DNA from: Albula goreensis
Taxonomy: Eukaryota; Chordata; Actinopteri; Albuliformes; Albulidae
Direction: 5' to 3'
Assembly (NCBI GenBank): GCA_022829145.1
Contig: CM040741.1
Coordinates: 54,928,180-54,992,179 of the forward strand
Length of the DNA: 64,000 bases
The stretch's first letter is position 1; each line of letters starts with the position of its first letter. The position numbers and the translations under genes were made by a program. Positions 21,041-36,377 of the stretch are shown here, piece by piece. The notes under the pieces are model-generated. The model made no database searches. It saw nothing but the letters and a program-made list of their open reading frames with translations, and had not been told where the DNA came from.

Positions 21041-22400
21041 AGGTCATTTTAATCCTTATTTTTATCTACTGTCTTTGTAGATTTTGCGTCGCTTATTGTG
21101 TAGGCCATCTGTAGAGAGTTATGGATTCTTTGAAGGGTTTCTGGTGCAGAAAATACGGATTGTAATTTGAAGTCTGAAGTACAGGTTCCACTCAAAGAGG
21201 TTCCATGGTGAAGTCTCAGACTGCCCTTTGAGGGTACACCATATCACCAGCTATGCTAACAGACAGCAGTGGCTAGCATGTAAAAAAAATTTTAACCCCA
21301 GTGATTCTCAAACTAGTCGCTCTGGTTTTTGTTTTAGTTGTTATAAGTTCTATCTTGCCATTATTTTTTTTTCTTTAAACTTATTCCTTAACTCTGCCAG
21401 TAATGAGTCATTTGCTTTTTTTGAATACATTATCTAACAAAGGTTTAGTTCATGGTGGTCACACTTGAATTTGGTTTCTCAAGAGATCATTTCAATCTGT
21501 ATCCTGTGGAATACGCTGCTCATAATTTCAAAACTTTAACATTTCATACTGCTCATGATTTCATAAGCATTTACCTCTGGCCTCTTGGCCTTCATTCCCT
21601 GCTCTGGTATGATTTTATAGTCACATCATTGCTGTATCTTTTATAAATTGTATAGGTCTAGGCTTCTGCACACTGTGGTTGAGTATGGGGTTTGAGGTTG
21701 CATGCATTCAGGTGTGCATGTATAAGACGAGTTATGACTGAACCCACGTATACCGTATGGTAAAAAAAAAAATGCCATGTATATAAATCTGTTTTTCATT
21801 GTTCACACATCCATGTTTCAGTGTGCGTAACTGAAAATAAGGCAAAGTTTTAGTATGGCTATTGATCACTGAGAGAAAAAAAAACATTTTATGTAGAGTT
21901 CAAAGGCAAATGGTGTTGGTAAGTCAAACCTACATTGTGTTAAAATCTGTTTCAGAATACAAATTTAACTTAAGACACCTTTTCAAGACCAGATTGGGAA
22001 CTACTCATCTAGGCTACTTAATGGCTAAATAATGTTCTACCTCTACTTAAATCAGGACCAGTTTTTTTTTTTTTTGGGTAAACTAATGGCCTGGTAATGC
22101 ATACATTACTATGAAAAGATATGTGCCTACTAATCAGCCTTTTTTTAAGTCCAAATAATTGTGGGCAAAGCACATATGGCTCAGTTGTATCTAAGGAATT
22201 GCAACAAATGCTAAAATTTAAAAATGTAAAAAAAAAAAAAAAATTGGGTAGATCATCATACAATCCCTTGGAAGACCGCAAGTTTGGTAGTGCCCGGTTA
22301 AGACAAAAACTCTAAAAAGTTGTGGGTTGTGTACAATAAATGTTTCCGTTTCGTCATAATATGATAATAGAATAATCTCTATGAACACCAACCGGTGAAA
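21041..22400. other. intergenic between tia1 and c2orf42
   Basis: About 1.4 kb of AT-rich sequence with A and T runs. No open frame with recognisable similarity, no RNA gene and no clear repeat was seen. Confidence 0.5.
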
Positions 22401-22414
22401 AAGATGTCTTAAAA

Positions 22415-22622
22415 GCAGTCACGTGCGTGTAGGTTAAAAATGACTGAGCACTTGGAATCAACGGCTTTGAGAGAGACAGTAGCCGTTTCATTAGTCGCGT
22501 AGTACTTCAATTCCCAGGAAGCCATAGCTCTGAGGCACGCCTTCTCAGACCAGGTGATCATTCGAATACCCAACCGAGTGCCTCGTTACAGCTTCAGTGC
22601 AGTACAGTGTTTGTAAAACGGA
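22415..22622 (+). promoter_or_regulatory. c2orf42 promoter with E-box and ZNF143/Staf-like site
   Basis: TCACGTG, a USF/E-box type site, lies at 22419-22425. At about 22504-22523 the sequence ACTTCAATTCCCAGGAAGC closely follows the ZNF143/THAP11 (Staf) binding motif built around a 'CAATTCCCAG' core. There is no TATA box. A likely non-coding or short-coding first exon follows, ending at one of two donors (after 22646 or 22710). Motifs are seen; function is inferred. Confidence 0.55.
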
Positions 22623-22667
22623 ATGGCGACGATCGAGGGGAAGAAGGTACAAGCTGCCTCGAGCTGA
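22623..22667 (+). other. short upstream ORF or alternative first coding exon of c2orf42
   Basis: ATG at 22623 opens MATIEGKK. If the donor at 22647 (AAGAAG|GTACAA) is spliced to the acceptor before 23556, this runs in frame into the main protein, adding 22 residues. If the donor at 22711 (ACGCAG|GTATGC) is used instead, the frame stops at 22665-22667 after 14 codons and would be an upstream ORF. The human protein starts at the internal Met-Glu, so the uORF reading is preferred, with low certainty. Confidence 0.35.
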
Positions 22668-23597
22668 AACCGACCATACAGCAACTGGGATTCTAGGTGT
22701 TAAAACGCAGGTATGCTCAATCGCGTAATACAAGCCTGAACCGGCGCTTGAAATGCAATGTCGTCTGATCTCAACGTGGCAGAAATCGGTTCAGCACACA
22801 AATTAATTAGCTCGTACTCGGAACTATTTTTAGCTGGCTAGCTACAAATATAGCGTTAGTAACCATCTCCCCTTCACTCACTTGGCTGAAGAGAGAACCA
22901 GAAGAGGCTTTTGGGGGAAAAAAATAAACGGAAAGGAAATGACATCAGTGCTTTGCTGAAATTGCCTGCTGATGTGTTTAGACTGTGTCTGTGTCTTTAC
23001 TACCAACATTGCATAATAAAAGACAGTTCTGTTAACTTACAGGGTTATAGAGAATATTCTATTGATAGACCATTAGTATTAATGAAGATTTAAGTATAGG
23101 TTTCACGTCCCACTAGCAGTTTGTTCTAAATGACATCCACAGAGATTTCCCACTGTACTTAAAACAGTTAAAGTTCACACGGTTTGTTAAGCTGAAAGTG
23201 TACCACGAAATGCCATGTTTTCTGTACTCAGTATTGATCGCCATTCAATAAATGTTGCAGCAGGTAGCAGTATCGCTGTGTAAATTGAATTTCAAGGATT
23301 TTGAATAAAATTTTCTGGCCACTTCGCAGAATTTTTGACATTTAATTTCACAGTTCACATCGTTCAGATTTCCTCCTTTTTATACGTACAGTTTATAAGC
23401 CACATAAAGGAATATTGTTTGTTCATGAATAGATGTATACAAATACACACATGCATATAACTATATGGTGAAAAAAAAACCATACAACTGTGAAGCTGAA
23501 AACCACTTTACAGCAAGCCTTTTTCTCATTATAGTCTATGCTTTCTTCCTAATAGATATCTGAGCACACTAAAGTCAGACGAGTGAAGACCGGTTTA

Positions 23598-24835
23598 ATG
23601 GAGACTGGGATGGCAGTGAGCCAGCCTACCATGGCATCCCCCACAGCTCCTGCTTCTGCCCCCCCTGGCCTGGGTTCCAGGTCCCGTGAGAGAAGGAAGA
23701 CGCCAGCCTTCCTCTCCAACCTGGGAAAGCCCACTTTGCGTGGCATACGCAAGTGCCCACAGTGTGGCGTGTACAATGGCACCCGTGGACTAAGCTGCAA
23801 AAACAAGGCCTGTGGGGCTGTCTTCCGGGATGGGAGTGCAACTAGTGGGAGGGGCTTGAAGAAGGGCAGCACAGAGGTGGTGCGCCTTGTGATAGATGGA
23901 GGAGGAAGTGGGGGGGATGGAGGTGGTAGCGGTGGTGGAGGGGGAGGGACACAGGTGTTTTCAGTACGCCAGCGTGGGAGGGGCCCGGAGCAGCGTGGAT
24001 TTGTGGAGCTGGCTCTCACAGATACGGCAATTGCCACAGCAGATGGCACAGTGTTGACCCGCGTTAGCTTAGGCCGTTGCTTCCTACCTGCCTGCCGGCA
24101 GGGACAGGGTGGAGGCCCGGCTGAAACACAGCCCCGCCCTCAGCAGCGCCCAGAGAGCCCTTGTGCCCATGTGAAACTGGCAATGGAATGCCACTCTCAA
24201 GCCACTCCCCTCCCCCTCAAGAGCTCAGTACTGGAGTCCCTCCAGGCCTCTGCCCAAGCCAGAGAGGACCTTTGGCAGCTCGCTACTGAGTCACCTGGGC
24301 CCCTGGTTCAGCGTGTGTCCCGGGGTACTCTAGTTGTCAAGTGCCACACCACGGAGTCCCACCCTCTGGGGCTGCTGCACCTGACAGTGGGCACCAGTGG
24401 TGAGGGCAGAATTAGAGATGGACAGCGGGCTCAATTCCACTGCGCCTGTCAGGTTGCCAATGTCAGGAAAGGTTCAGGGACCAGAGTGCAAGGGGCCAGT
24501 CTCAGTGGAGGGGAGGGACAGGGCGAGGTCAGGGACTCCAACGTCATTTCCTCGCTGCTGCCCAACGTGTCCCAGTTCTCTTCCTTCCCCCCAGAACCCT
24601 GCCTGCACTTCTATGCCTGTGTATGCGCTTTTGCCAGCGATGAGAAACTGACCACCGAGTTTGCAGCCTTCCTCAACTATGACACCAATGGTATGCTTTC
24701 ATGTAGGATATGTAACAATGTGATATTGTTAGAAGTGTACATATTTGCATCTTTGAGCTGGTTCAATTGATAATGTGATCTGAAAAAATTTTTGGTCAGC
24801 ATGCAGTTGATCATGTACTTAAATGATATTAAAAA

Positions 24836-24878
<43 letters not shown>

Positions 24879-27800
24879 GTAAAAAGTGGAACATTAACTG
24901 GTTTTATTGTTACACCAACACAATTGTTTAGTAAATTAATAATTCATTGACTGACTTAGTGTAAAATAAGAATCAACCTACATTGTGGAACAGAATCAGA
25001 TTGTATTTTGAGTTTGTGAGTGAACACTGACTATGGCACTCAATCTGTAGGATTGCAGGGGAACACTGATTGCTCAGTACTCAGTGCCACTAGTCCCCAG
25101 CAGTTCTCTGAGTCTAGTGGTTCTTACAGATCCAAGAAACTCCGTCCAGAGGACCCTGCCCCAGGTGAGCTGTCCTGCTGTGCCTCTCCAATCCCCACCT
25201 GTCCCCCTCAGCATACTGCACCCAGTGACAGAAAACCTCTTCTCATCTGCCATACCTTTGATGCCTCTCATGTATTTAAATGAGTGTACACACTTTCATA
25301 GGTTGACACCAGTCATTTATATATTTTTTAAAATATAAGGATATGCCCCCATGGAATGGAAACAGTGCTTAAATCTGCTTTATTAAGATCTGACCTTTAA
25401 CTATTATAAAGAGATAAGTAACTTAAACGTCCTGTAAGAAGCACTAAATAGCAGAATCTTGTCCACCCTCTGTTGTAACAATTGCCTTCAACTGTGCTCT
25501 GATTACCCTCAGTCAATCTTTACATTTATGCATGTTCACTGAGAAACTGACTCACTCTTCCTATGTTACCCTTCCTGCAGTGGCCTCTCCCACTTTAGCT
25601 GTCAGAGAGAGTTTGCCAGCACCTTCCCTGCGGAAGGCTGGACAGAGGAAGCATCCAATTTCCACCGTGCCTAAAAACTCAGGTGCTGCCATCTAACCAG
25701 CTTTGTTAACAAAACGCTCCATGAGTAATAAGCAAATCATATGTGGTACAGAGGAATAATGTTTTATGTTCAACACTGTTTGTGTGTGTATGTGTGGTGT
25801 CTTTCACAGGAAACAGCCAGCCAGTGGATGAGAGCCACGTCTCCCTGCTGTTTCAGCAGTGGTTGGCTAGTGTCACAGAGAGGATCCATCAAACCATGCA
25901 CTTCCAGTTTGATGGTGAGACTGTCCATCACTATGCCACACCTCTCTGTTCCACTGTGTGGCCAGTTACCAACAGCAAACCACTAGATCTGAAGGGAAGC
26001 CAGTATTATTAGCAGTACAATTCACTGAATTTGCTGAGTACACAGCTTATTTCTTCCATGGCTATTTTTAATTTCTATTTGCAATTAACAAAAAAAGCAA
26101 CAAAAGTCTGTACTTGTATATTGACCAGTTAATTGCTATTTCAGGATTGCTTGGGTGATGTAACCAAATTGAGACATTTACTTTCAGATGTAATTGTGAG
26201 GAAAAAAATGTTTTTCAACAAGACAGAATCATTTTCCTCATAGAAAAGAAATTAAATAGGAATAAAATCCATGTGACACATGATTATAAATAAAACATAC
26301 AAAATATGAAATATGATAGTTAATGGCATGTGTAGATATCTAAGAGTATCTGAGTATCTGACTACAACTTGGAGTGGAGTTTTAAATGTTTAAAGTCATG
26401 GTAGGGTTAAAAAGGTGATGAAAAACAAATCTGAAACAGAGTTGCAAAGTAGAATTATAACACCCTTCCCCCAAAATCTACATCCAGGTGAGTGAATCCA
26501 ACCCTTACCCCCCACCCCCAAACAGAATCCAAAATTAGAGTAGTCCCTCCAACATGGACCGGCTTCCAGGAACCATTAGCTGAGGGTTAAGTGTGATTAA
26601 GCCTGGCTTTAGACAGCTCTAAATATATTATATCTATGAAAGACACTAAATGTTGTTCCATGACACCTGTTCGTCAAGAGTTTGCACATCATAATTCCAA
26701 GACTGAGGTCTCCCAAGCGGTGTTACTCTTTTCACGCAAGTGTGAATAAATAGCAGATATCCATTCTTTCCTTTGAGCATCATCAGTATGCCGTTTTCAT
26801 AAGGGATGGATCATTGGGGTTCTGTTCCAGGGTTGTCCTTAGGCACGGTGAGCAGACTGCTGTCTGAGAAATAAAAAGAAAGAGGAGTCCAGCAGCTTAT
26901 AAAACTTTTTTTAATTCCAGAAAACTAAGAAGGCCATAGAGCCAAGTAAATCTCCCATCAGGTAAATCCCTTTGTTGTCCCAAGAAGAAGCTGAGAAGGG
27001 TCGATTGAGGATAAGTTATGTAATATGGGTGCATTGTAAAGCCATCTCACTCCTTGGTACATAAGCCCCTTTATAGCACGGCAGTCAGTGACCGTGTTTG
27101 TTGTGATGTGTTTTTGCTATATGGGTGGAGTCGAAAGAGCTGAGAAAGTTAATATTGAGAAAAATATCCTTATTAACCAGAGTGAGGATGAAGGTGATGG
27201 TGAAGATAATTGTCTCTCTGAAACAGGGAAGCCTGAGCCGCTGGTTTTCCACATCCCCCAGGCTTTCTTCAACGCTTTGCAACAGCGTCTCTCTCTGGGC
27301 TCCAAGAAACGGAGGCTACCCAACTCAACTACAGGTATCACTAATGCGCTAACTGTACCACACGTAAATCCCAGTCCCGTAGCTGTACTATAGGTACCCC
27401 CAATACCTCAGTTATCCACAATCCTCTAATTACAGGTGCCAATTTGTGTGCGCGCGAGTCTTCTTTTTTCTGTCTTCCTGTGTTTCATTTGGCTTCTCTA
27501 TTTTATATGGAATAGCTTCTGTAGTAATTCAGACAAATCCTATGGTTCCTGACATTTAGACATCAGTTATATAGTAACTCCAATACAGGTTACCTCAGCA
27601 CATATAGCTACAACAAACATCTGAACAGCAGAGATTGCATTAAACAAAATACCACAGAGAATGTCCAGTGGAAGGGCAAAATTGACCATAATTGTTTTAA
27701 TTTCCTCCTCTTTTCTCTGTCAGCATTTGTGCGAAATGATGCGTTGCCCCTGGGAACCTTCTCCAAGTACACCTGGCACATCACCAACCTGATGCAGGTC

Positions 27801-28730
27801 AAACGTATATTTGACACACCTGAGGTTGGTTGCACTTCTTTTGCTCCTGTTATCTCTACTTATTGTCAGGTCCTTTTCTCTCTCACACAAACTTTTTTCT
27901 TGCCTAGTTTATTGAGTCTTTCTTTTTCTGTCTTTTTTAATTAAGCTACCCCTGGAGTTGACACAGAGTTTTGTGAAGAACCGTGATGGATCATTTTCAC
28001 CCTTCCGCTGTCCAGAAGTGTCACCTGAACCTTTGCCTGAGGGGTACAGCAGAACGGACAGACCTCAAGCCATCCGGCCTCTGGAGCTGCGTACTTTCCT
28101 TAAAGTGGGTGAGTGTACAGGCTGAATACAGGCTGTGACAGCATGTACCCAAATCCAGACACCAGGGTTTTCTGAATATTATGTTTAATTAATTTCTCTC
28201 CTTGAATCACATTCAATTTATTTTCACTGACATACTCATGACCTAGAGACTTGCACCACTGGTGCATACGGTGGTGTTGTTCAGCCAGCACAGATTGAAG
28301 AAGAAATGTATATTTAACCAATGCCAGCTGATTACCTAATGTAAGGTTGGGAGCAGTTAATGTAACAGTAGCCTGGATAACCAAGGCTTGTTTACACCCT
28401 GGGGTGTTTGGTAAGCCTGTGTTTCTGGGTCCTCATGTTTTGCCATAAAAATAAGCACGAGATAATGCCTCTCCTACAGGAACCTCCACCTCTGAGCAGA
28501 AGGAGCCAACACCCTTTGTGATCGAGTGGATCCCGGACATCCTTCCCCGGTCGAGGGTCGGTGAGCTGCGGATCCGCTTTGAGTATGGGCACCAGCACGG
28601 CGGGCAGCCTGAGTACAGTGACGGCTTGGCGGGGCGGACTGGGCTGGCGGCTGGGGGCGGGGCCACAACCGAGGCCACCCAACCTCTACCCACCCCTACT
28701 GTGGAGATCCTCCGTGTCTCTGCCCCTTGA
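23598..28730 (+). CDS. c2orf42: C2orf42 homologue, zinc-finger protein of unknown function, complete
   Basis: Poorly characterised vertebrate protein, adjacent to TIA1 also on human 2p13. Coding exons in phase: 23598-24690, 25051-25164, 25581-25682, 25810-25914, 27227-27334, 27724-27824, 27946-28108, 28480-28730 (2037 nt, 678 residues; human about 574). The chosen start gives Met-Glu, as in the human protein. Seen: an N-terminal four-cysteine finger (C53-X2-C56-X10-C67-X4-C72, around [15 protein letters not shown]), a 17-residue glycine-rich insert (101-117), a CxC...CxH arrangement (C282, C284, C335, H337) followed by [12 protein letters not shown], and strongly conserved C-terminal blocks ([63 protein letters not shown]). 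The protein is longer than human because of low-complexity inserts. No biochemical role can be stated; nucleic-acid or chromatin binding is a guess from the fingers. All catalogued exons have GT-AG borders. Confidence 0.95.
24837..24872. repeat. (CA)18 microsatellite in a c2orf42 intron
   Basis: Thirty-six bases of perfect CA repeat followed by a short TATATA tail, about 150 bases past the end of the large coding exon. Confidence 0.95.
25915..27226 (+). other. c2orf42 intron, nothing else recognised
   Basis: A 1.3-kb AT-rich intron. The open frame running into the exon at 27227 from about 27088 is read-through across the acceptor (CTCTGAAACAG), not a coding extension, because it lacks a donor-compatible junction upstream. 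Confidence 0.5.
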
Positions 28731-31700
28731 CTCCATCTTTGAGTTAACAGAGGTTACATACATAGTGGAGAATGGGAAAAGGGCAGAGAGAGTGGGGACA
28801 GAGACAAAGAGAGTTGGTGGAATTGACACTGAGACAGGAATGGGACCCACTGCTGGCTAGCTCTCCTCCTGCTTTTGCAGAAATTAGAAAAGGACTTTGA
28901 ACCATTGTATATCTGTGGAAGTCTGTGTTTGTGTGTTGTTTGTGTTTGCTTTTAAATTTAGTTCTTACTATGAGAGTAAGTATTTTAATCAGAATTTTAA
29001 ATACAGCTGCCTGTACAAAGAAATGATTGTAAAAAGAGAATATGTTCAGTTTTTCTGAAAGTGTAAGTTTATGAATCTTGAATGGGTGCCTTTTTAAGAA
29101 GGGTAATAATGTAATAGTAATGTTGATACCAGTCACACTCACGTATAGATCTACATATAAATACAGTACGTTCAGGGTGAACCCTGTAGGTGCAGATTTG
29201 CCCTGGCCTGCTGTATGTTATGAATTATGACTGGGGGTTCACAGTCAGAGAAGACATTTGGCTCCGTCCTGTCAGGGGTGTCATGTGTTTCTTCGGTTAC
29301 TGCTACTTTAGTTCCACCCAATGATCCTACCAGCTGTTGTCAGTGAGAAATACACCTATCCTGTCACACAGTATGGGTATGGGTTTGAAAATGGCATTCT
29401 GTGAGATTGCACGAGCTTCAGCCACAGTGTCCCTTGCTTAAAATTTAGGTGATTGGTAGGGTAGGACTGAACTGGGAAATGGACTGAATTGTGTGGCTAT
29501 GACTATCCTAGCCAGGCAGCACTACTCTGTGATGGTAAATATAGAATTCCCCTAAGCATTGACCCTGGCTCTGAATCAGAGTTCTGGCAGACAGTTGTTA
29601 GAGTTTGAATTGGGCTCGGATTATTTTCCTGGAGGTTCAGCGTCAGGCACATTGAGAATATGCACATACCTGAACTCAACTGGGGCACAGCCCTGACTTC
29701 CAGCTCACTTATCTGTCTCATGTATAATGTTACCTTTGTTATAATTACTGTACCTGAAACTATAGTCAGAACCTTCTCCAGACAAACTGTAGTTCCCTAT
29801 TGGGCCACTGGATGGAGCTGCCAGTTCACATTTTTAAATGTCAGGGAAGTGGAGCTCAGGGAAGGCAACTTGAAAACAGCTGACCCAAATAATAGAACAG
29901 AGTGCAACACGACTCATGTTTTGACCTTCAGCATTTAGATGAACCTGGAAGCATCGTCAACATAAGGACAGAGAGGTTGGAAATGTGCCTGTTGCTCCTG
30001 TGATTTTTATGTCCAGGTTGAATGCACCACAGTGAATGTTACAGACATGTCTACCTTTGTGGAGTGCTTCTTTTAATGTGGGACCTGAAAGCTTACAGAT
30101 GGTGCAGGAGGGTAGGAACACATTTTCACAGCATTTCCTGGGCAATTTTATCAAATATTGGGGACACCTTGCTTCCTTTGTGTGGCAAGAAAGATAAATA
30201 TTCAAGGCAGGGTCAACATCATGTTTCTTCTTTAGACTGAATGATGACAGAAAGTACTGGAATGGCTTTTTATGTTTTTCTATGTGGTATGTAATATTTA
30301 ATTACCTCACCATTTTATTGTAGACCTCTACTTTCATTTTGAGCTTGGGCTCAATTATTGGCTTTCTGCGCTGCCGTTAGTTCTTCCACACCTCTGTAAG
30401 AAGCAAAGCTCATTTAGCTTGGTAGTACAGGCTACAGCTACAGCAGAGCTGAGTTGCATGAACTATTTTAAAGTTCATCACTCCTGGGGGGCCCTAAGAA
30501 CTTCATCACTTAAGTTTCCAAGAAGTCTTCACATAAACCATTAGCCATTACTAGGTGGTTTATATCTAGTCCAGACTTAAAAAGAGTTGCAATACACAAT
30601 GGCCAATTGATTCCAGGTGGTGTCAGTGCAGACATCCCAACTTGCTAGCAAAAACTAATGTCTTCACAAACATTTATGAATAAATCACGATGCTCACAGT
30701 CAATTGTTGAAAGTAATGGTTTGATAACTGCGTACATTTTATTAAGGTTGTGTTACTAGCTATGTGCTTTAATTTGTGCTTGCTAGCTACTTAATCTTAA
30801 CAAAAGATAGCAAATGTCTTTATTGAATAAATTAACTTGCTCAAGAACTGTGTTTGTTTGGTGTTGCAATGATAAATTTCACTCTTTTGTTGGTGAAATG
30901 CAGATTATTCCTGTGGCTATTGGCTGTGGAGTGCAAATCCCGAACATTTTCCATGCAGGGGGAGGATTGAGCGTTCCGCCCAGCTACCATTGCCTGTATT
31001 GAGTACCCTGGCAATTCTTGACTCGCGTTTAGTAAATACAGAAGAAACACAGAAAGTGGACCATGCATTTTACATCCTTGCTCCTGTCATTGCAATTTTA
31101 ATGGCAATTTATTACATCTCAAGGGTATTTTTGCCCTAAGCTCTGTTATTTTCTGGCCAGGGCAGTAAAATGTACTTGATCAAACCCTTGTATAGTCAAA
31201 TATGTTTTTTAAAGAAGCAATTGCAAATTATGCAAATATATTCAAAAAGACAGAAAGATACTAATTTGTAACAGGACAGTCTGACAAAATAAGCAAATCC
31301 TTGGTCAAATTGCCGATTGGTAAATTAGCCAAGCCAAGCCGGCAGTACTCGTGCTGCCTTCAAGGTCACATATAACTGTACGGCTTAGCTCTCATACTGC
31401 AACAAATAAGAATAAAAAGGACTGGCTGCCAGAATACCAGAATATACTTCAGAAGACGTATGAGCTGGCCTGCATTCTCTCGTATGATGAAGGCTGTTGT
31501 ACTAGTGCATGGAGACTGCAAATGATTCTAAAATCAAGAGGGAATAAAAAATGACTTCGAAAGAATTGGACAGGGCAAGCTCACAGGTAAGTAACAGGTG
31601 GGAACCCAAAGGTGTTGATACTGATATGGAACAGGACAGTGATGCCAGGGATGGATTCATAATCAAATCAATGACGCTGACCATCAGTAAATAACATAAT

Positions 31701-31760
31701 CTGGTAATCCTGGTGTCTACTGTTAAATAAACTCATTCACTCCTATGACTCTTAAGTCAG
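28731..31760. other. c2orf42 3' UTR (start) then intergenic
   Basis: The first few hundred bases after the stop are probably 3' UTR, but no standard AATAAA signal is evident nearby. Beyond about 29.2 kb the sequence is unique-looking and AT-rich without a recognisable gene, RNA or transposon. Confidence 0.4.
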
Positions 31761-31774
31761 TGACACACATTAGC

Positions 31775-32350
31775 CTGGCATCACATAGCTCATCAGTAAC
31801 ACTGTTTCAGAGAGTGACAGCTCGTGATGTTGTTAGTAAAAGAGACCCAGCTCATCAGTAGTGCTGTTCGTTGTACTGATGGTTCATCACTAGTTCTGTA
31901 AGACTGATGGTCCATCAGTAGTGTTTGACTAATACACATCTCATTAGTAGAGCTGTTAGTGAAACTGGCAGCTCATCGGAGGTACTGTTTGTGAGATTGA
32001 CACAGTTCATCAGTAGTACTGTTAGTGAGACTGACAGCTCATGAGTAGTATTGCAAGTGAGACTGACACAGTTCATCACTAATATTGTTAGTGAGATGGA
32101 CACAGCTTGTCATTAGTGCTGTTGGCAAAGCTAATGGCTCATCAGAGGTACTGAGAGTGAGATTGACATCGCATCAGAAGTACTGAGAGTGAGACTGACA
32201 CAACTCATTTGGAGTGTTGTGTGTGAGACTGACAGCTCATCACTAGCACTGTTAGTGAAACTGATGGCTCATCAGAGGCACTGTTAGTGAGACTGACACA
32301 GCTGTTAGTGAAACTTTCTCTGCTGTTAGTGAGATTGGCAGCGCATCTCT
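31775..32350. repeat. degenerate minisatellite, about 35-38 bp unit
   Basis: Roughly fifteen diverged copies of a unit with consensus close to CTCATCAGTAGTACTGTTAG followed by TGAGACTGACA. Copies differ at many positions and in length, indicating an old array. Open frames across it (for example minus strand 31915-32103) show the same repeat in protein form and are not genes. Confidence 0.75.
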
Positions 32351-34667
<2,317 letters not shown>

Positions 34668-36377
34668 GGAAGATGATGGGATGCCTGGTTTGGGAACTTG
34701 GACAGTGATGAAAGCAGAAAGGGTGGAGGAGTATGGGAAAAAAAATTAGGCTGTTGACAACAACAACTGCAGTCCACAGAAAAGAACCAAAACACACTGC
34801 TCTGAAAATTAGCAGGAGCGGCAGGGGCCATGCTTAAATCAATTTTGAACCACGGCCCAAAGATAGGGCCCCCCAGGTGAGTTGCATCCTGCCTTACATT
34901 GTGCCTGCATTCTCTGCAGGGCTGTTCGTAATGGGGAATAGTTGTGTGGCGTTCGGGGATCTGCCAGTGACTGTGTGCCTTGTCTGTGTCTCTCAGCACC
35001 AGGGGCCCTCACACAGACATTCACTGAGCTGACAGGCCCCGCTTAACTGTGTCACTCCGCATTACACCCACTCTGCAGGGAGAGAGGGGGGAGGCAGAGA
35101 GATGGAGTGCACACCTTTTGTAACACAATATTGGAGCACAACACAAATTACATACACTAAGGTCTGACAATCAATGCTTCATCCTGGTGCCAAAAGACAA
35201 AAACAAAGACTCTCTGATCCTATGAAAAGATTTTTTTTTACCACATATCCATACCATATATAGTATGGCTACATAGAACTGACTGTGCCGAACAGCAAGT
35301 CATGCTGTGTGGAAGTGTAAAGGGTGTATTTACCCCACAGGATTCAGGTTTTAGAAAGCCTTGGAGCAAAATGAGTGAGTGTGTGAGAAAGAGATGCACT
35401 TCCTTCTATATTGAGAGACTTTCCAGACAAGAAAAACATATTTGAGTACAATTTTAAAATGTGAAAAAACAAATATCTCCTGAATGAAGAAAATTCAAGT
35501 ATTTTTAGGGGAGTGACCAACAGTCCCATGTACAGTTCAGTATGTCTCTGCCTGAGGAGCAGAGTGTAACCACATAACACTTACTAATCTGTTGGAAATA
35601 TGATAACATGTATCTGTTTTATTTGTTTTTTGTTTTTCTTTTTAACAATTGGTCTGTTCATTCATGTATTTAATTGTATTTGACTGTTACAGTTTGACTG
35701 TTGCAGTTTGTGCTGAACTGTCATAATAATTGGTTAAATGTAGAGAGAGGCAGGGAGAGAGGCAGGGAGAGAGAGAGAGAGAAAGAGAGAGAACCTGAAT
35801 GCAGGATAGATGTGGGAAACGTATCCACAGAATCACCCTTCACAACAGCCTATCCCATCTCCATAGCTCTGTCAAACTGACAAAATCCCAATCCCTCTGC
35901 AGGGAGAATTAGAGCTCCTTGTCACAGCCTTGCGGGAGGACAAAGCCGATGCCAATACCCTGGTGTGCTGCACAATACCACATTCAAGGCAAATGGTTGC
36001 TTGCCTTTGACGCCAGGTCTCGGCACTCCCTCCAATCCCTCAGCAGCCGTCCTGTGACAGGATCCATTTCTGCCTCCATCCGAAACAAACCCCCCCCCCG
36101 GCCCACCCCACTCCACTCCCCTGTCCTCTGAGTGATACACTCATAATCACAGAGGCCGTCCCTCTCAAGTGACGAGTGAAGAGTAACGAGTGACATTTAC
36201 TTTGATGTGACCTTTGATGAGTCTCTCATTGAGTGGAAAAGGATGTTCACTTTCAGGAAATGTTTTCAAGTTTCACACAGAAACAAACGACAGCTTGAAA
36301 ACTGTCTCTAAAGGAAATGAAAATCAGGGCTGTACAGAAACATTGCCCCTCCCAACCCCATAAACAACACATCATCA

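Noticed and set aside
23549..24049. 166-codon minus-strand frame with a proline run
   Set aside because: Antisense shadow of the large c2orf42 exon; the proline run is the complement of the glycine codons.
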